In this document: positions 7,544 to 15,149 of the stretch, in pieces
Position numbering within the stretch: the first letter of the stretch is position 1
Layout: every line of letters begins with the position of its first letter
Assembly (NCBI GenBank): GCA_013215025.1
Contig: JABSRR010000001.1
Span: 28,009 to 47,636 of the forward strand
Source of the DNA: Pseudomonadales bacterium
GTDB taxonomy: Bacteria > Pseudomonadota > Gammaproteobacteria > Pseudomonadales > DT-91
Length of the DNA: 19,628 nt
Direction of reading: 5' to 3'
Notes under the pieces: model-generated
Seen by the model: the letters and a program-made list of their open reading frames with translations, nothing else
What the model was told of the DNA's origin: nothing
The model's database searches: none
Program-made: the position numbers and the translations under genes

Positions 7544-7855
7544 TTATTCACCATACAGGTCAGCATTCACAGCATCCCAATCATAAACCGTTTTATATCC
7601 ACTGCTTGTTTTCACAGCAAGCTTATAGACCTCAAACATTTCTTGATTCGACACACCATGAACCCGAACACTTGCGCCAGTATGTAGCATATCGGCATCG
7701 AAGCTAATAACATCTAACTTTATACTTTTGTTACTGGTGTTAACAAAATATGCACCCTCAGCGCGAACAAATTCGCCTTCATGTATTTGCTGATTGGCAT
7801 GTGCTGTGATGCTTAGTAAAGTGAGCAAACACAAGCTTAGATATCTAACGCGCAT
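7544..7855 (-). CDS. Small secreted protein of unknown function, Pho-box preceded
   Basis: A 103-residue protein with a clear signal peptide (1-20, basic MRVR start, hydrophobic core, cut after ITAHA). The mature part of about 83 residues has no cysteine and no membrane segment. Alternating strands and the pattern GASVRVHGVSNQEMFEVYKLAV are loosely reminiscent of small periplasmic OB-fold proteins, but I do not recognise a family. The ATG at 7853-7855 has an AGGAG ribosome site 7 bases away, so the start is firm. It lies upstream of and in the same direction as the TonB receptor, separated by 183 bases holding a hairpin and the receptor's own Pho promoter. With its own Pho box it probably belongs to the same phosphate-starvation response. 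A role as a periplasmic binding or processing partner is speculation. Confidence 0.8.
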   Translation of the reverse strand: MRVRYLSLCLLTLLSITAHANQQIHEGEFVRAEGAYFVNTSNKSIKLDVISFDADMLHTGASVRVHGVSNQEMFEVYKLAVKTSSGYKTVYDWDAVNADLYGE

Positions 7856-7916
7856 AAAATACTCCTAATATGTTTTAATACAGAAGAAAACTATAAACGC
7901 TTAAGATGAAAATTTG

Positions 7917-7934
7917 ATGGCAGTTTTGTGACAA
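7917..7934 (-). promoter_or_regulatory. Pho box ahead of the small secreted-protein gene
   Basis: On the minus strand 7934-7917 reads TTGTCACAAAACTGCCAT, two half-sites at an 11-base period with one mismatch from CTGTCAT in the second. It ends about 60 bases upstream of the ATG. The expected -10 position holds only a weak TCTTAA (7906-7901). Confidence 0.7.
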
Positions 7935-7983
7935 ATAAGATTTTTATTTAGTTATTAAAAAGTATTTATATTTCAGATTAACA

Positions 7984-9102
7984 TTATGCTTTATAACGGT
8001 GAGCAAGATGTTGCTGAATAATTGCAGCGTAGGCATTTAAAACTTGATCATAATCTGACAAATTTAAATGCACTTTGACCCCTTCTTTATGGATATGCTT
8101 AATCTTATCTAACATTTCATCCATGTCATTGTATAAACATTCCTCACTATAAAGTTCAGGATAAACTTGGTCACGAGGCAATAGCGGCAAACAAGCAGCC
8201 ATAGCTGCCTCAGCCGCGGCAATTCCAAAAAACTCGTGCCGACTGGTTGAAATAAAAATATCTGCCTGCTGCAAATAGCGCACATAATCAGAGCGCGACT
8301 CAGCAAATCCAGCAAAGCTTATTTGTTCTGCAAACTCTGTTAATAACCTCTGCATCACTTCGGGTATGTTGCGAAATGATTGTCCGAGAATACATATACT
8401 GAAACTAATACGCTGTTGCTGTAGCCTCTGCAATAATTGATACAGGCGGTCAATGCCCTTATCAAACTCCCATCGAGCCACCCAAATCAATTTCAAGTGA
8501 CGCTGTGCAGGAATATGGATTGATACCTTAGATGATGAGCCTGTTGCAAAACTGGATGAATCAACCGGTATAGCTAAAACCGATGTTTTAGAAAAATACG
8601 CATCAATATCGATACAATAGTCTGGTAATTTTTTTAATAGCGCTTTAGCACCCTGAAAAAAACTCTGGCGGTTATATTCACTATTAAACAGCGCGCTATC
8701 GGCACAAATCAGATTGTAAATACTGGTTAGCTGCGCAGATAATCGCGTATGCTGCTGTTGCTGTTGGCTGCTGATATCCAGCGCCGGATTTTCGGGATAA
8801 GCGAATTGATTTTCGTGGAAGTAAATAATATTCGGTATGGCCGCAAGTTTAGGGCACAGTCCTCGCAAATTTGCCAAGTCAGTCATTGATGTGGCGATCA
8901 ATAGCGCAAAATCTTGCTCCAATACCGATTGGTATGCCTGCCAAAAGCCCATTGCATTACCGCGACTGCGCCAGGCATAGTGTCGGCCGGGTAAGCTTAA
9001 TAATTGCCAATCAAAGGCCTGCAAGCTAAGCAGCTGCTCTGCCCAATAGTGGTGACTTTGCGCATGATAGGCTGACAGTAATAAAATCTTCGGTTTGCTC
9101 AT
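7984..9102 (-). CDS. DUF3524/GT4-like glycosyltransferase, probable tRNA-queuosine mannosyltransferase homologue
   Basis: A 372-residue cytosolic glycosyltransferase. The N-terminal block ILLLSAYHAQSHHYWAEQL, then LLIATSMTDLANLRGL (about 67-82) and HENQFAYP (96-103), are hallmarks of the DUF3524 family. Its animal member GTDC1 (QTMAN) adds mannose to queuosine at the wobble position of tRNA-Asp. The C-terminal half is GT-B/GT4-like, with WVARWEFDKG (207-216) and the donor-binding motif HEFFGIAAAEA (289-299, E-x7-E type). Bacterial members are assigned to this reaction by homology, so acceptor and sugar are inferred. I chose ATG 9102; a TTG at 9108 two codons upstream with AAGG in front is an alternative. 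The gene is isolated: it is downstream of no other minus-strand gene and divergent from the crotonase gene. No queuosine biosynthesis gene is in the window. Confidence 0.85.
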   Translation of the reverse strand: MSKPKILLLSAYHAQSHHYWAEQLLSLQAFDWQLLSLPGRHYAWRSRGNAMGFWQAYQSVLEQDFALLIATSMTDLANLRGLCPKLAAIPNIIYFHENQFAYPENPALDISSQQQQQHTRLSAQLTSIYNLICADSALFNSEYNRQSFFQGAKALLKKLPDYCIDIDAYFSKTSVLAIPVDSSSFATGSSSKVSIHIPAQRHLKLIWVARWEFDKGIDRLYQLLQRLQQQRISFSICILGQSFRNIPEVMQRLLTEFAEQISFAGFAESRSDYVRYLQQADIFISTSRHEFFGIAAAEAAMAACLPLLPRDQVYPELYSEECLYNDMDEMLDKIKHIHKEGVKVHLNLSDYDQVLNAYAAIIQQHLAHRYKA

Positions 9103-9160
9103 CCCCAAAGTATGCCTTGCAGTCAGTCAAATTTGAATCCCGCATCGTTACTGGATTCGA

Positions 9161-9189
9161 TTGCCAATCATTGGCCATACCACTAAAAT
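9161..9189 (+). promoter_or_regulatory. Sigma-70 promoter of the crotonase-family gene
   Basis: TTGCCA (9161-9166) and TAAAAT (9184-9189) are separated by exactly 17 bases, each a 5/6 match to the sigma-70 consensus. Transcription would start near 9196, about 34 bases before the ATG. An AAAGG ribosome site lies at 9216-9220. Confidence 0.72.
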
Positions 9190-9229
9190 GCTGCCCTTTG
9201 TGCACACTCATCCATAAAGGCCACATGCT

Positions 9230-10018
9230 ATGAACTTTGACACGCTTGAGTTTTCTATTGATACACATGTTGCGATTATTCGCCTCAATCGCCCTGACGC
9301 TGCTAATGGTATCAATATGCAAATGGCACATGAGCTTATGCAGTTGGCCATTGAATGTCAGGAAAACCCTGAGATTCGGGCGGTGCTTCTAACCGGCAAT
9401 GGCAAAATGTTTTCAGCTGGCGGTGATTTAAAAAGTTTCGCGGCATACGGTGAGCAAACGACAGCCAAGCTGCATCAGCTTATGAGCTATATGCATGCAG
9501 CTATTACGCGCTTCGCGAATGGACAAGCGCCTTTTTTAGTTGCGGTTAATGGCGTCGCCGCGGGTGCCGGTTTTTCCTTTGCCTGTGCGGCAGATATCGC
9601 CTTTGCTGCCAACACTGCAAAATTCACTATGGCCTACACCGCTGCAGGCTTATCGCCTGATGGCGGCGCTAGTTTTTATCTGCCACGCTTAGTAGGCATG
9701 CGCCGCGCACAAGAACTGATGCTCACTAACCGATTATTATCAGCTGACGAAGCAAAAGATTGGGGCATTATTAACGATGTTATCGAAGCCGATGATTTAT
9801 TTGAGCATGCATTGACACAGGCCAAGGCCTTGGCTCAGGGGCCGACACAGGCTTATGCTAGTGTGAAACAGTTATTGGTGAACAGCTATCAAAGCAGCCT
9901 CGAAGCGCAGCTGGAATTAGAGGCCAACGGCATGGCAGCCATGAGCCGCACGAGCGATGGTAAAGAAGGTATTGAGGCATTTTGCCAAAAACGTAAGCCA
10001 CAATTTAGCGGCAAATAA
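9230..10018 (+). CDS. Enoyl-CoA hydratase/isomerase (crotonase) family protein, isomerase-like active site
   Basis: A 262-residue crotonase-fold acyl-CoA enzyme, cytosolic. The CoA/oxyanion-hole segments are GKMFSAGGDLKSF (58-70) and VNGVAAGAGFSFACAADIAF (106-125), followed by GLSPDGGASFYLPRLVG (140-156). By eye the two catalytic glutamates of classical enoyl-CoA hydratase are absent (Ser116 and Tyr136 at those positions). An Asp (144) sits in the SPDGG motif, as in PaaG-like and other enoyl-CoA isomerases. A double-bond isomerase in fatty or aromatic acid degradation is therefore likelier than a hydratase, but the substrate cannot be told from sequence. The ATG at 9230 has AAAGG 9 bases upstream and a near-consensus promoter. 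It is the only plus-strand gene here and converges on ccmH, 36 bases away, with no clear terminator between. Confidence 0.93.
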   Translation: MNFDTLEFSIDTHVAIIRLNRPDAANGINMQMAHELMQLAIECQENPEIRAVLLTGNGKMFSAGGDLKSFAAYGEQTTAKLHQLMSYMHAAITRFANGQAPFLVAVNGVAAGAGFSFACAADIAFAANTAKFTMAYTAAGLSPDGGASFYLPRLVGMRRAQELMLTNRLLSADEAKDWGIINDVIEADDLFEHALTQAKALAQGPTQAYASVKQLLVNSYQSSLEAQLELEANGMAAMSRTSDGKEGIEAFCQKRKPQFSGK

Positions 10019-10054
10019 GTTACCGTGCTTATGGCTAGTTTTAGTTAGACTTAG

Positions 10055-10519
10055 CTAGCCTTGATCTAAAATATCCGCCAGCTGTTGCCGCTCAAGATCG
10101 GATAATGGCTGAGGCTGACCCTGCTGGTTATGCCGGATACGCAGCACAAGAATCATCAGCAATGCCAAAATAAATAGGATCAGCGGCGCCATCCATAGGA
10201 GAAAGGTATTGTTATCCATGGGCGGTTCGTACAGCACAAAATTTCCGTATCGCTGAACCATAAAACGCTTGATCGCTTGATCATCTTCGCCTGACTGCAC
10301 CATGCGAAATAACTCACGCCGCAAGTCTTGCGCAATTGGCGAATTTGAGCCGGATAGGTTTTGATTTTGGCATTTGGGGCAGCGAAGCTCATCTATAAAC
10401 TGGCGATAACGCTGTTCTTGATCACTGCTGTCAAATTGATGCACATCGATCGCGTTAGCGTGCGACAACACTGCGGAAGACAGCAGATAAATCATTAAAG
10501 CTCGCAACAAAAATTTCAT
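10055..10519 (-). CDS. ccmH: CcmH, apocytochrome c thiol-reducing subunit of the haem lyase complex
   Basis: A 154-residue CcmH/CycL/NrfF-family protein that reduces or resolves the CXXCH cysteines of apocytochromes c in the periplasm before haem ligation. It has a signal peptide (about 1-23, cut after SHANA), a helical domain with the redox motif RCPKCQNQNL (Cys47, Cys50), and a C-terminal membrane anchor (about 103-126). Its length is that of the short CcmH type, without the CcmI-like TPR domain fused in Escherichia coli CcmH. It is last in the ccmABCDEFGH run, 16 bases after ccmG. No ccmI follows: the next gene is convergent and unrelated. Confidence 0.96.
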   Translation of the reverse strand: MKFLLRALMIYLLSSAVLSHANAIDVHQFDSSDQEQRYRQFIDELRCPKCQNQNLSGSNSPIAQDLRRELFRMVQSGEDDQAIKRFMVQRYGNFVLYEPPMDNNTFLLWMAPLILFILALLMILVLRIRHNQQGQPQPLSDLERQQLADILDQG

Positions 10520-10535
10520 TAGCTTGGCCCTTGTG

Positions 10536-11069
10536 CTATTGATTCAGTGCTGTGTATAAAGGTTCTAAGGTGTTTCGCCAAAGCTTTTCATCTACTACTC
10601 CAACATGCTTGTAATGAATAGTGCCATGCTTATCAACCAAAAAGGTTTCGGGTGCGCCATATACCCCTAAATCTAAGCCCATACTGCCCTGCTCGTCAAA
10701 AATAACTTGGCTGTAGGGGTTGTGCAGATCTTTTAACCATTTAAGTGCTTTGGCTTTATCATCTTTATAATCCACGCCAACAATGACAACACCTTGCTGC
10801 TTTAGAGAGTTTAAGAAAGGGTGTTCAACACGACAAGAAATACACCAGGTCGCCCAGACATTTAATAAATAGGCTTGCTGAGGCAGATCCTGTTCGGTCA
10901 TAACGGTGTCAGTCAGAAGTTCAGGTAGACTAAACTGTGGCACTTGTTTACCCAACAGGGCTGACGGTAAATCTTGTGGGTTATAATCTTTTGCTAACAT
11001 GCTGTAAAAAATTACTGCCAGGATTGCAAAAACAATTAATGGCAAAAATAACTTCAGTCGAGCATACAT
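10536..11069 (-). CDS. ccmG: CcmG/DsbE, membrane-anchored thioredoxin-like protein of cytochrome c maturation
   Basis: A 177-residue thioredoxin-fold protein anchored by an uncleaved N-terminal helix (about 7-25), with its domain in the periplasm. The active site is WCISC (Cys76, Cys79) in VWATWCISCRVEHP. The cis-proline loop is GAPETFLVD, as in other CcmG proteins. It passes electrons, supplied by DsbD/CcdA outside this window, to CcmH and the apocytochrome. WCxxC with a following acidic VEHP segment separates it from TlpA/ResA relatives less well than the context does: it sits 9 bases after ccmF and 16 before ccmH, so co-translation is likely. Confidence 0.96.
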   Translation of the reverse strand: MYARLKLFLPLIVFAILAVIFYSMLAKDYNPQDLPSALLGKQVPQFSLPELLTDTVMTEQDLPQQAYLLNVWATWCISCRVEHPFLNSLKQQGVVIVGVDYKDDKAKALKWLKDLHNPYSQVIFDEQGSMGLDLGVYGAPETFLVDKHGTIHYKHVGVVDEKLWRNTLEPLYTALNQ

Positions 11070-11078
11070 AAAGATAAC

Positions 11079-13016
11079 CTAAACTAATTTGCGATAACGC
11101 TTATCAGCAATCGCCAATATACTGCCTAACACCATGAGTATGGCGCCAAGCCAAATCCAACGAATTAGCGGTTTATATTGAATGCGAACAGCCCAGGCGC
11201 CATCGCTCAGCGGCTCACCTAATGCAACAAAGAGGTCACGCGAAAGGTTTGCATTGATATCCGCCTCAGTCATGACATTCGACATCTGAGAGTGATAATA
11301 GCGTTTCTCTGGCAATAAGCGCGCAATCTGCTGCTGCTGCTCGAATACTGAGATTTTGCCCTGCTCAGCCACATAATTTGGACCGGCTACTCTCTCAGTG
11401 CCGTGAAATACAAATTGGTATTGATGAATTTGCAAGCTGTCGCCAGCCAGCATTTTAACGTCTTTTTCGATGCCATAGTGACTGACAATGGCTATACCGA
11501 TAGCAGTAACGGCTAAGCCGATATGGCCTAACTGCATACCATAAAATGACAGCGTGAGTCGCTGCAGACCTGATCGAAGTGACGTTGCATGGCGCAGCTT
11601 AGCAAGCAGTTCAAGCAGGCAAGACGCCAATACCCATGCGGCTAAAAACATTGCCACAATCGCTTGCACGGACCAATCACTGATGTATAAGACCATTAAA
11701 AAGGCTGCGACGACAATCGTGACTGGCAACATTTTTAACAACAATGCTTTGATTGATACAAGACGTGTCTGTTTCCACTGCAATGAGGCACCAATGCCCA
11801 AGCAGAACATCAATGCAAGCGTTAAAGGCACGAACAATTTATTAAAATACGGGGGGCCGACCGAGTATTTACCCAGCTCTAAATAATCAGCAATCAGTGG
11901 AAACAGCGTACCCACTAATACCGTGAGCGTAGCAACAACTAGCAGAATATTATTGAACAATAAAAACATTTCGCGAGAGAAAAAGCTGAATTGACCAGCT
12001 TTAGACACGGTTGGTGCACGAAGCGCAAACAGCATCAATGAGCCACCAACCACGATCGCCAAAAAGGCTAAAATAAACACCCCACGTTCGGGGTCAGCAG
12101 CAAAGGCATGCACTGAGGTCAATACCCCAGATCGAACCAAGAAAGTGCCGAGCAAACTCAAGGAAAACGCGAAAATGGCTAACAGCAAAGTCCAGCTGCG
12201 AAATAAATCACGTTGCTCAGAGACCGCTAAACTATGCATAAGCGCAGTGCCTACCAACCACGGCATAAAGGATGCGTTTTCAACTGGATCCCAGAACCAC
12301 CAGCCTCCCCAGCCTAATTCGTAATATGCCCACCAGCTGCCCAAGGCGATACCGGCGGTTAAAAAGCCCCATGCAGCAGTCGTCCAAGGTCTAACCCAGC
12401 GAACCCAAAGGGCATTTACCTCACCACTCAACAGCGCAGCAATAGCAAAAGCAAAGGCAACTGAGAAGCCAACATAGCCAAAATATAGCATCGGTGGGTG
12501 AATAATCATGCCAGGGTCTTGCAGCAAGGGATTAAGGTCATTGCCGTCGGCAGGAATATTAGGCAAGTTGCGCGCAAAGGGATTAGACGTTAGTAAGGCA
12601 AATAAGACAAAACCAATATAAATCATTGCCATAATGGCTAGCACACGGGCGCGTATATCAATTGGCACAGCTTGTGACAATAATGCCACCGCCATTAACC
12701 AGCTGCTGAGAATAAACATCCACAGCAGTAAAGAGCCTTCATGGCCACCCCACAGTGCGGTAATCTTATAAATCATCGGCAACGAGAGATTAGAGTGCTG
12801 TGCTACCACTTTGATGGAAAAATCATTGCTGGCAAACCCTAACATCAATAATAATAGCGAGGCCAAACAAGCCAAGAACAAGCCGGCGCTTAGCCACTGC
12901 GAAGACTGCATCAAAGCCCAATGATTTTTACTTGCACCGTACAGCGGGACCACCGCCAGCAAAAGTGCAAAACAGAGTGATAAAATTAAGCTAAGGTGTC
13001 CAAGTTCTGCAATCAT
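11079..13016 (-). CDS. ccmF: CcmF, haem lyase core of cytochrome c maturation
   Basis: A 645-residue polytopic inner-membrane protein that takes haem from holo-CcmE and ligates it to apocytochrome c with CcmH (and CcmI). It has about 15 hydrophobic helices. The tryptophan-rich WWD motif GWGGWWFWDPVENA is at 235-248. The four conserved histidines are visible: His173 (IIHPPM) and His303 (SVHAFA) flanking the haem site, and transmembrane His261 and His498. The first three numbers coincide with those I recall for E. coli CcmF. Length is normal and there is no sign of the split seen in plant mitochondria. The ATG at 13014-13016 lies 12 bases after ccmE. Confidence 0.98.
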   Translation of the reverse strand: MIAELGHLSLILSLCFALLLAVVPLYGASKNHWALMQSSQWLSAGLFLACLASLLLLMLGFASNDFSIKVVAQHSNLSLPMIYKITALWGGHEGSLLLWMFILSSWLMAVALLSQAVPIDIRARVLAIMAMIYIGFVLFALLTSNPFARNLPNIPADGNDLNPLLQDPGMIIHPPMLYFGYVGFSVAFAFAIAALLSGEVNALWVRWVRPWTTAAWGFLTAGIALGSWWAYYELGWGGWWFWDPVENASFMPWLVGTALMHSLAVSEQRDLFRSWTLLLAIFAFSLSLLGTFLVRSGVLTSVHAFAADPERGVFILAFLAIVVGGSLMLFALRAPTVSKAGQFSFFSREMFLLFNNILLVVATLTVLVGTLFPLIADYLELGKYSVGPPYFNKLFVPLTLALMFCLGIGASLQWKQTRLVSIKALLLKMLPVTIVVAAFLMVLYISDWSVQAIVAMFLAAWVLASCLLELLAKLRHATSLRSGLQRLTLSFYGMQLGHIGLAVTAIGIAIVSHYGIEKDVKMLAGDSLQIHQYQFVFHGTERVAGPNYVAEQGKISVFEQQQQIARLLPEKRYYHSQMSNVMTEADINANLSRDLFVALGEPLSDGAWAVRIQYKPLIRWIWLGAILMVLGSILAIADKRYRKLV

Positions 13017-13028
13017 TATCAGTCTCGC

Positions 13029-13487
13029 CTAAGGTTCAGAGCTGTAGCCTGACGATTGTTGATTAGCCGACTGTTTCAAAGCATCACTGACTTCTGGCGG
13101 CATATAATTTTCATCATGCTTGGCCAGCACCTCATCGGCAATCAATACTCCTTGCTGATTCAGTTTACCTGCAACGACAACGCCATCATCTTCTTTAAAT
13201 AAGTCTGGCAGGATACCGGTGTATTCAACCGCCACATCGGCACTGTAGTCAGTCACTAAGAAGCGCACCGTAAGGCCATCAGCTTGCCGCTCAACCGAAC
13301 CAGGGCGAACCATACCGCCAGCTCGAATACGCTGCCCTATCGGCGCCTTGCCCTCGGCTATTGCCGTTGGTGGGTAAAAAAGATTCAAGTTATCACTCAG
13401 CGCATAGACTAATAGCCCTATCGCCGCTGATGCAGCTATCACAATACCCAGCACGATATATAATCGCTGTTTACGCTTTGGGTGCAT
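13029..13487 (-). CDS. ccmE: CcmE, periplasmic haem chaperone
   Basis: A 152-residue haem chaperone that covalently binds haem delivered by CcmABCD and hands it to CcmF. It has an N-terminal membrane anchor (about 9-30) and an OB-fold domain (about 45-122: [39 protein letters not shown]). The haem-attachment motif HDENY is at 124-128, with His124 as the covalent ligand and Tyr128 as the likely axial ligand, followed by a flexible Ser/Gln-rich tail. It is the His (not Cys) type of CcmE. Its start overlaps the end of ccmD by 17 bases, suggesting translational coupling. Confidence 0.97.
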   Translation of the reverse strand: MHPKRKQRLYIVLGIVIAASAAIGLLVYALSDNLNLFYPPTAIAEGKAPIGQRIRAGGMVRPGSVERQADGLTVRFLVTDYSADVAVEYTGILPDLFKEDDGVVVAGKLNQQGVLIADEVLAKHDENYMPPEVSDALKQSANQQSSGYSSEP

Positions 13488-13659
13488 AGTCTTGCTCCAT
13501 CATAGCGACCAAACGCAGCGCCTTTTGTAAACGGCGGCGCTTTAACACTGGGTGAAGTACTAAAGCCAAGATCACCGCAAAGCTTACACCATAGGCCAGC
13601 CAAACATAGCGTCCATGTCCGGCCATATCGATAAATGCTGCAAGGCTTTCAAACTGCAT
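13471..13659 (-). CDS. ccmD: CcmD, small membrane protein of haem export
   Basis: A 62-residue single-pass inner-membrane protein. It has a short periplasmic N-terminus ([22 protein letters not shown], given here in two parts as MQFESLAAF and HGRYVWLA), one helix (about 18-38) and a basic cytoplasmic tail with [10 protein letters not shown]. Such small size, the GRYVW pattern and its position between ccmC and ccmE identify CcmD, which is needed to release holo-CcmE from the CcmABC complex. It overlaps ccmE by 17 bases and begins 14 bases after ccmC. Confidence 0.93.
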   Translation of the reverse strand: MQFESLAAFIDMAGHGRYVWLAYGVSFAVILALVLHPVLKRRRLQKALRLVAMMEQDYAPKA

Positions 13660-13673
13660 GGTAAATCTCGGCG

Positions 13674-14417
13674 TTAATCTAGTAGGGTTTCACGCAACCA
13701 CTGTTTTCGTTGTTCTATACGTAAGATGTCGGCGCGCGCATGCATTAATAATAATAAAACATACAGGCAATAGGTTCCTGCAATCATCAGCAGCAAGGGG
13801 AACAGCATGCTGGAGTCGATCGCTGATTTTTCGGTGAGCTTCAGGGTAGAACCTTGGTGCAGTGCAAACCACCAATCAACCGACCAATACACAATAGGAA
13901 TATTAACCGTACCAACGAGCGCCAGTACCGATGCGGCTTTAGCGCCTAACTCCTCTCGCTCAAAGGCCTTTGCTAAGGCGTAAATACCCATATAGATAAA
14001 AAATAGTACAAACATTGAGGTCACTCTGGCGTCCCAAATCCACCAAGTTCCCCACGTTGGCTTACCCCAGACCGCGCCAGTTACCAGCGAAATAAACGTC
14101 ATACTGGCGCCAATGACTGCAAAACAGCGCAGCATCACTTCAGCCATTTTAGTGCGCCAAATTAAGAAAATTGCGGCCATTAAGGCCATGGCATAATAAC
14201 CGGTCAGAGCGACAAAGGAAGCCGGCACATGAATGTATATAATTCGATAGCTATTGCCCTGCACGCGATCTGCCGGAGCGTAGAGTAAGCCCTGAATTAA
14301 GCCATAGCTTAATAAGACCAGAGCACAAACAGCAAAAAATGGTACCCAATAGCGACTTATTTGGTAAAACCACTGCGGAGAGCCCAGTCGAAACAAGAAT
14401 TGCACTATTGCTGACAT
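13674..14417 (-). CDS. ccmC: CcmC, haem-handling membrane protein that loads CcmE
   Basis: A 247-residue inner-membrane protein with six predicted helices that presents haem to CcmE on the periplasmic side. The WWD motif WGKPTWGTWWIWDARVTS is at about 118-135, and the conserved external histidines are His63 (IYIHVPAS) and His187 (FALHQG), flanking it as in E. coli CcmC. I chose ATG 14417; the TTG immediately upstream (14420) is an equally possible start, with AGG in front of both. A 63-base gap separates it from ccmB, the only real gap inside the cluster, and no promoter was evident there. Confidence 0.97.
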   Translation of the reverse strand: MSAIVQFLFRLGSPQWFYQISRYWVPFFAVCALVLLSYGLIQGLLYAPADRVQGNSYRIIYIHVPASFVALTGYYAMALMAAIFLIWRTKMAEVMLRCFAVIGASMTFISLVTGAVWGKPTWGTWWIWDARVTSMFVLFFIYMGIYALAKAFEREELGAKAASVLALVGTVNIPIVYWSVDWWFALHQGSTLKLTEKSAIDSSMLFPLLLMIAGTYCLYVLLLLMHARADILRIEQRKQWLRETLLD

Positions 14418-14483
14418 CAATCAATACCTGAAAAAACTTCGTCATTATAGCGAAAACGGCTACAAAAGTCGCTACTGGCGCGA

Positions 14484-15149
14484 TTAGGCATCAAGGTTAA
14501 TTCTCAAACCAGCCGTGATAGCCAGTGGCGCCAGCAGCATTACAAAAATGGCTAACGCCGCCATTAACGCCAAATAAGGTAGATACGGCAGCGCCAAAGC
14601 GGCGCTTTGCACAGTGGCAACGCCTAATATCAGAATCGGCACATACAGCGGTAGTATAATCACGGTTATCAACACCCCACTCTGGCGCAAGCCGACCGTC
14701 AAAGCTGATCCAATTGCGGCGACATAAACCAAACTCAGCGAGCCAACCAATAAAGACACAACTAAGCCTGGCAAAATATGCAGCGGCAAATGCAGCAAAA
14801 TAGCCAATAAGGGTGAAAGCAGTAACAAACTCAGTCCGTTGCCGAACCAGTGAACTAGCACTTTGACAGAAACCAACAAATAGCTCGATTGCGGGCTGAG
14901 CATATACAGGCTCAGTGAACCATCAATGAAGTCTTGCTTAAACAGTTTATCTGCTGACAGCATGCTCGCAAGCAGAACAATCACCCAGATTAAGCCCGGC
15001 GCGAGCTGACTCAGGGTTTGCGGCGATGAGCCAAGACCAATTGGAAACATCAGCGCGACCAGAAGCGAGAACATCAAAGGATTTATCAAATCCATCGGAG
15101 AGCGCATGAGCAAGCTTAACTCGAGGCTAAAGAATCGTCCCAATGACAT
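14484..15149 (-). CDS. ccmB: CcmB, membrane subunit of the CcmAB haem-release ABC transporter
   Basis: A 221-residue inner-membrane protein with six hydrophobic segments, standard in length for CcmB. The FKQDFIDGSLSLYMLSP segment (about 69-85) and the LVSVKVLVHWFGNGLSLLLL region are characteristic family blocks. With CcmA it forms an ABC complex whose ATP hydrolysis releases haem-loaded CcmE from CcmC and CcmD. The start codon shares one base with the ccmA stop (TGATG arrangement at 15149), a classic sign of coupled translation. Confidence 0.96.
   Translation of the reverse strand: MSLGRFFSLELSLLMRSPMDLINPLMFSLLVALMFPIGLGSSPQTLSQLAPGLIWVIVLLASMLSADKLFKQDFIDGSLSLYMLSPQSSYLLVSVKVLVHWFGNGLSLLLLSPLLAILLHLPLHILPGLVVSLLVGSLSLVYVAAIGSALTVGLRQSGVLITVIILPLYVPILILGVATVQSAALALPYLPYLALMAALAIFVMLLAPLAITAGLRINLDA

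Noticed and set aside
9026..9331. A 101-codon minus-strand frame spanning the divergent promoter region and the start of the crotonase gene.
   Set aside because: It overlaps two well-supported genes and the sigma-70 promoter. It has no family resemblance.
10033..10060. Inverted repeat GGCTAG / CTAGCC between the convergent crotonase and ccmH genes, a possible bidirectional terminator.
   Set aside because: Six-bp stem with a 16-base loop, no T-run on either strand, and it overlaps the ccmH stop codon.
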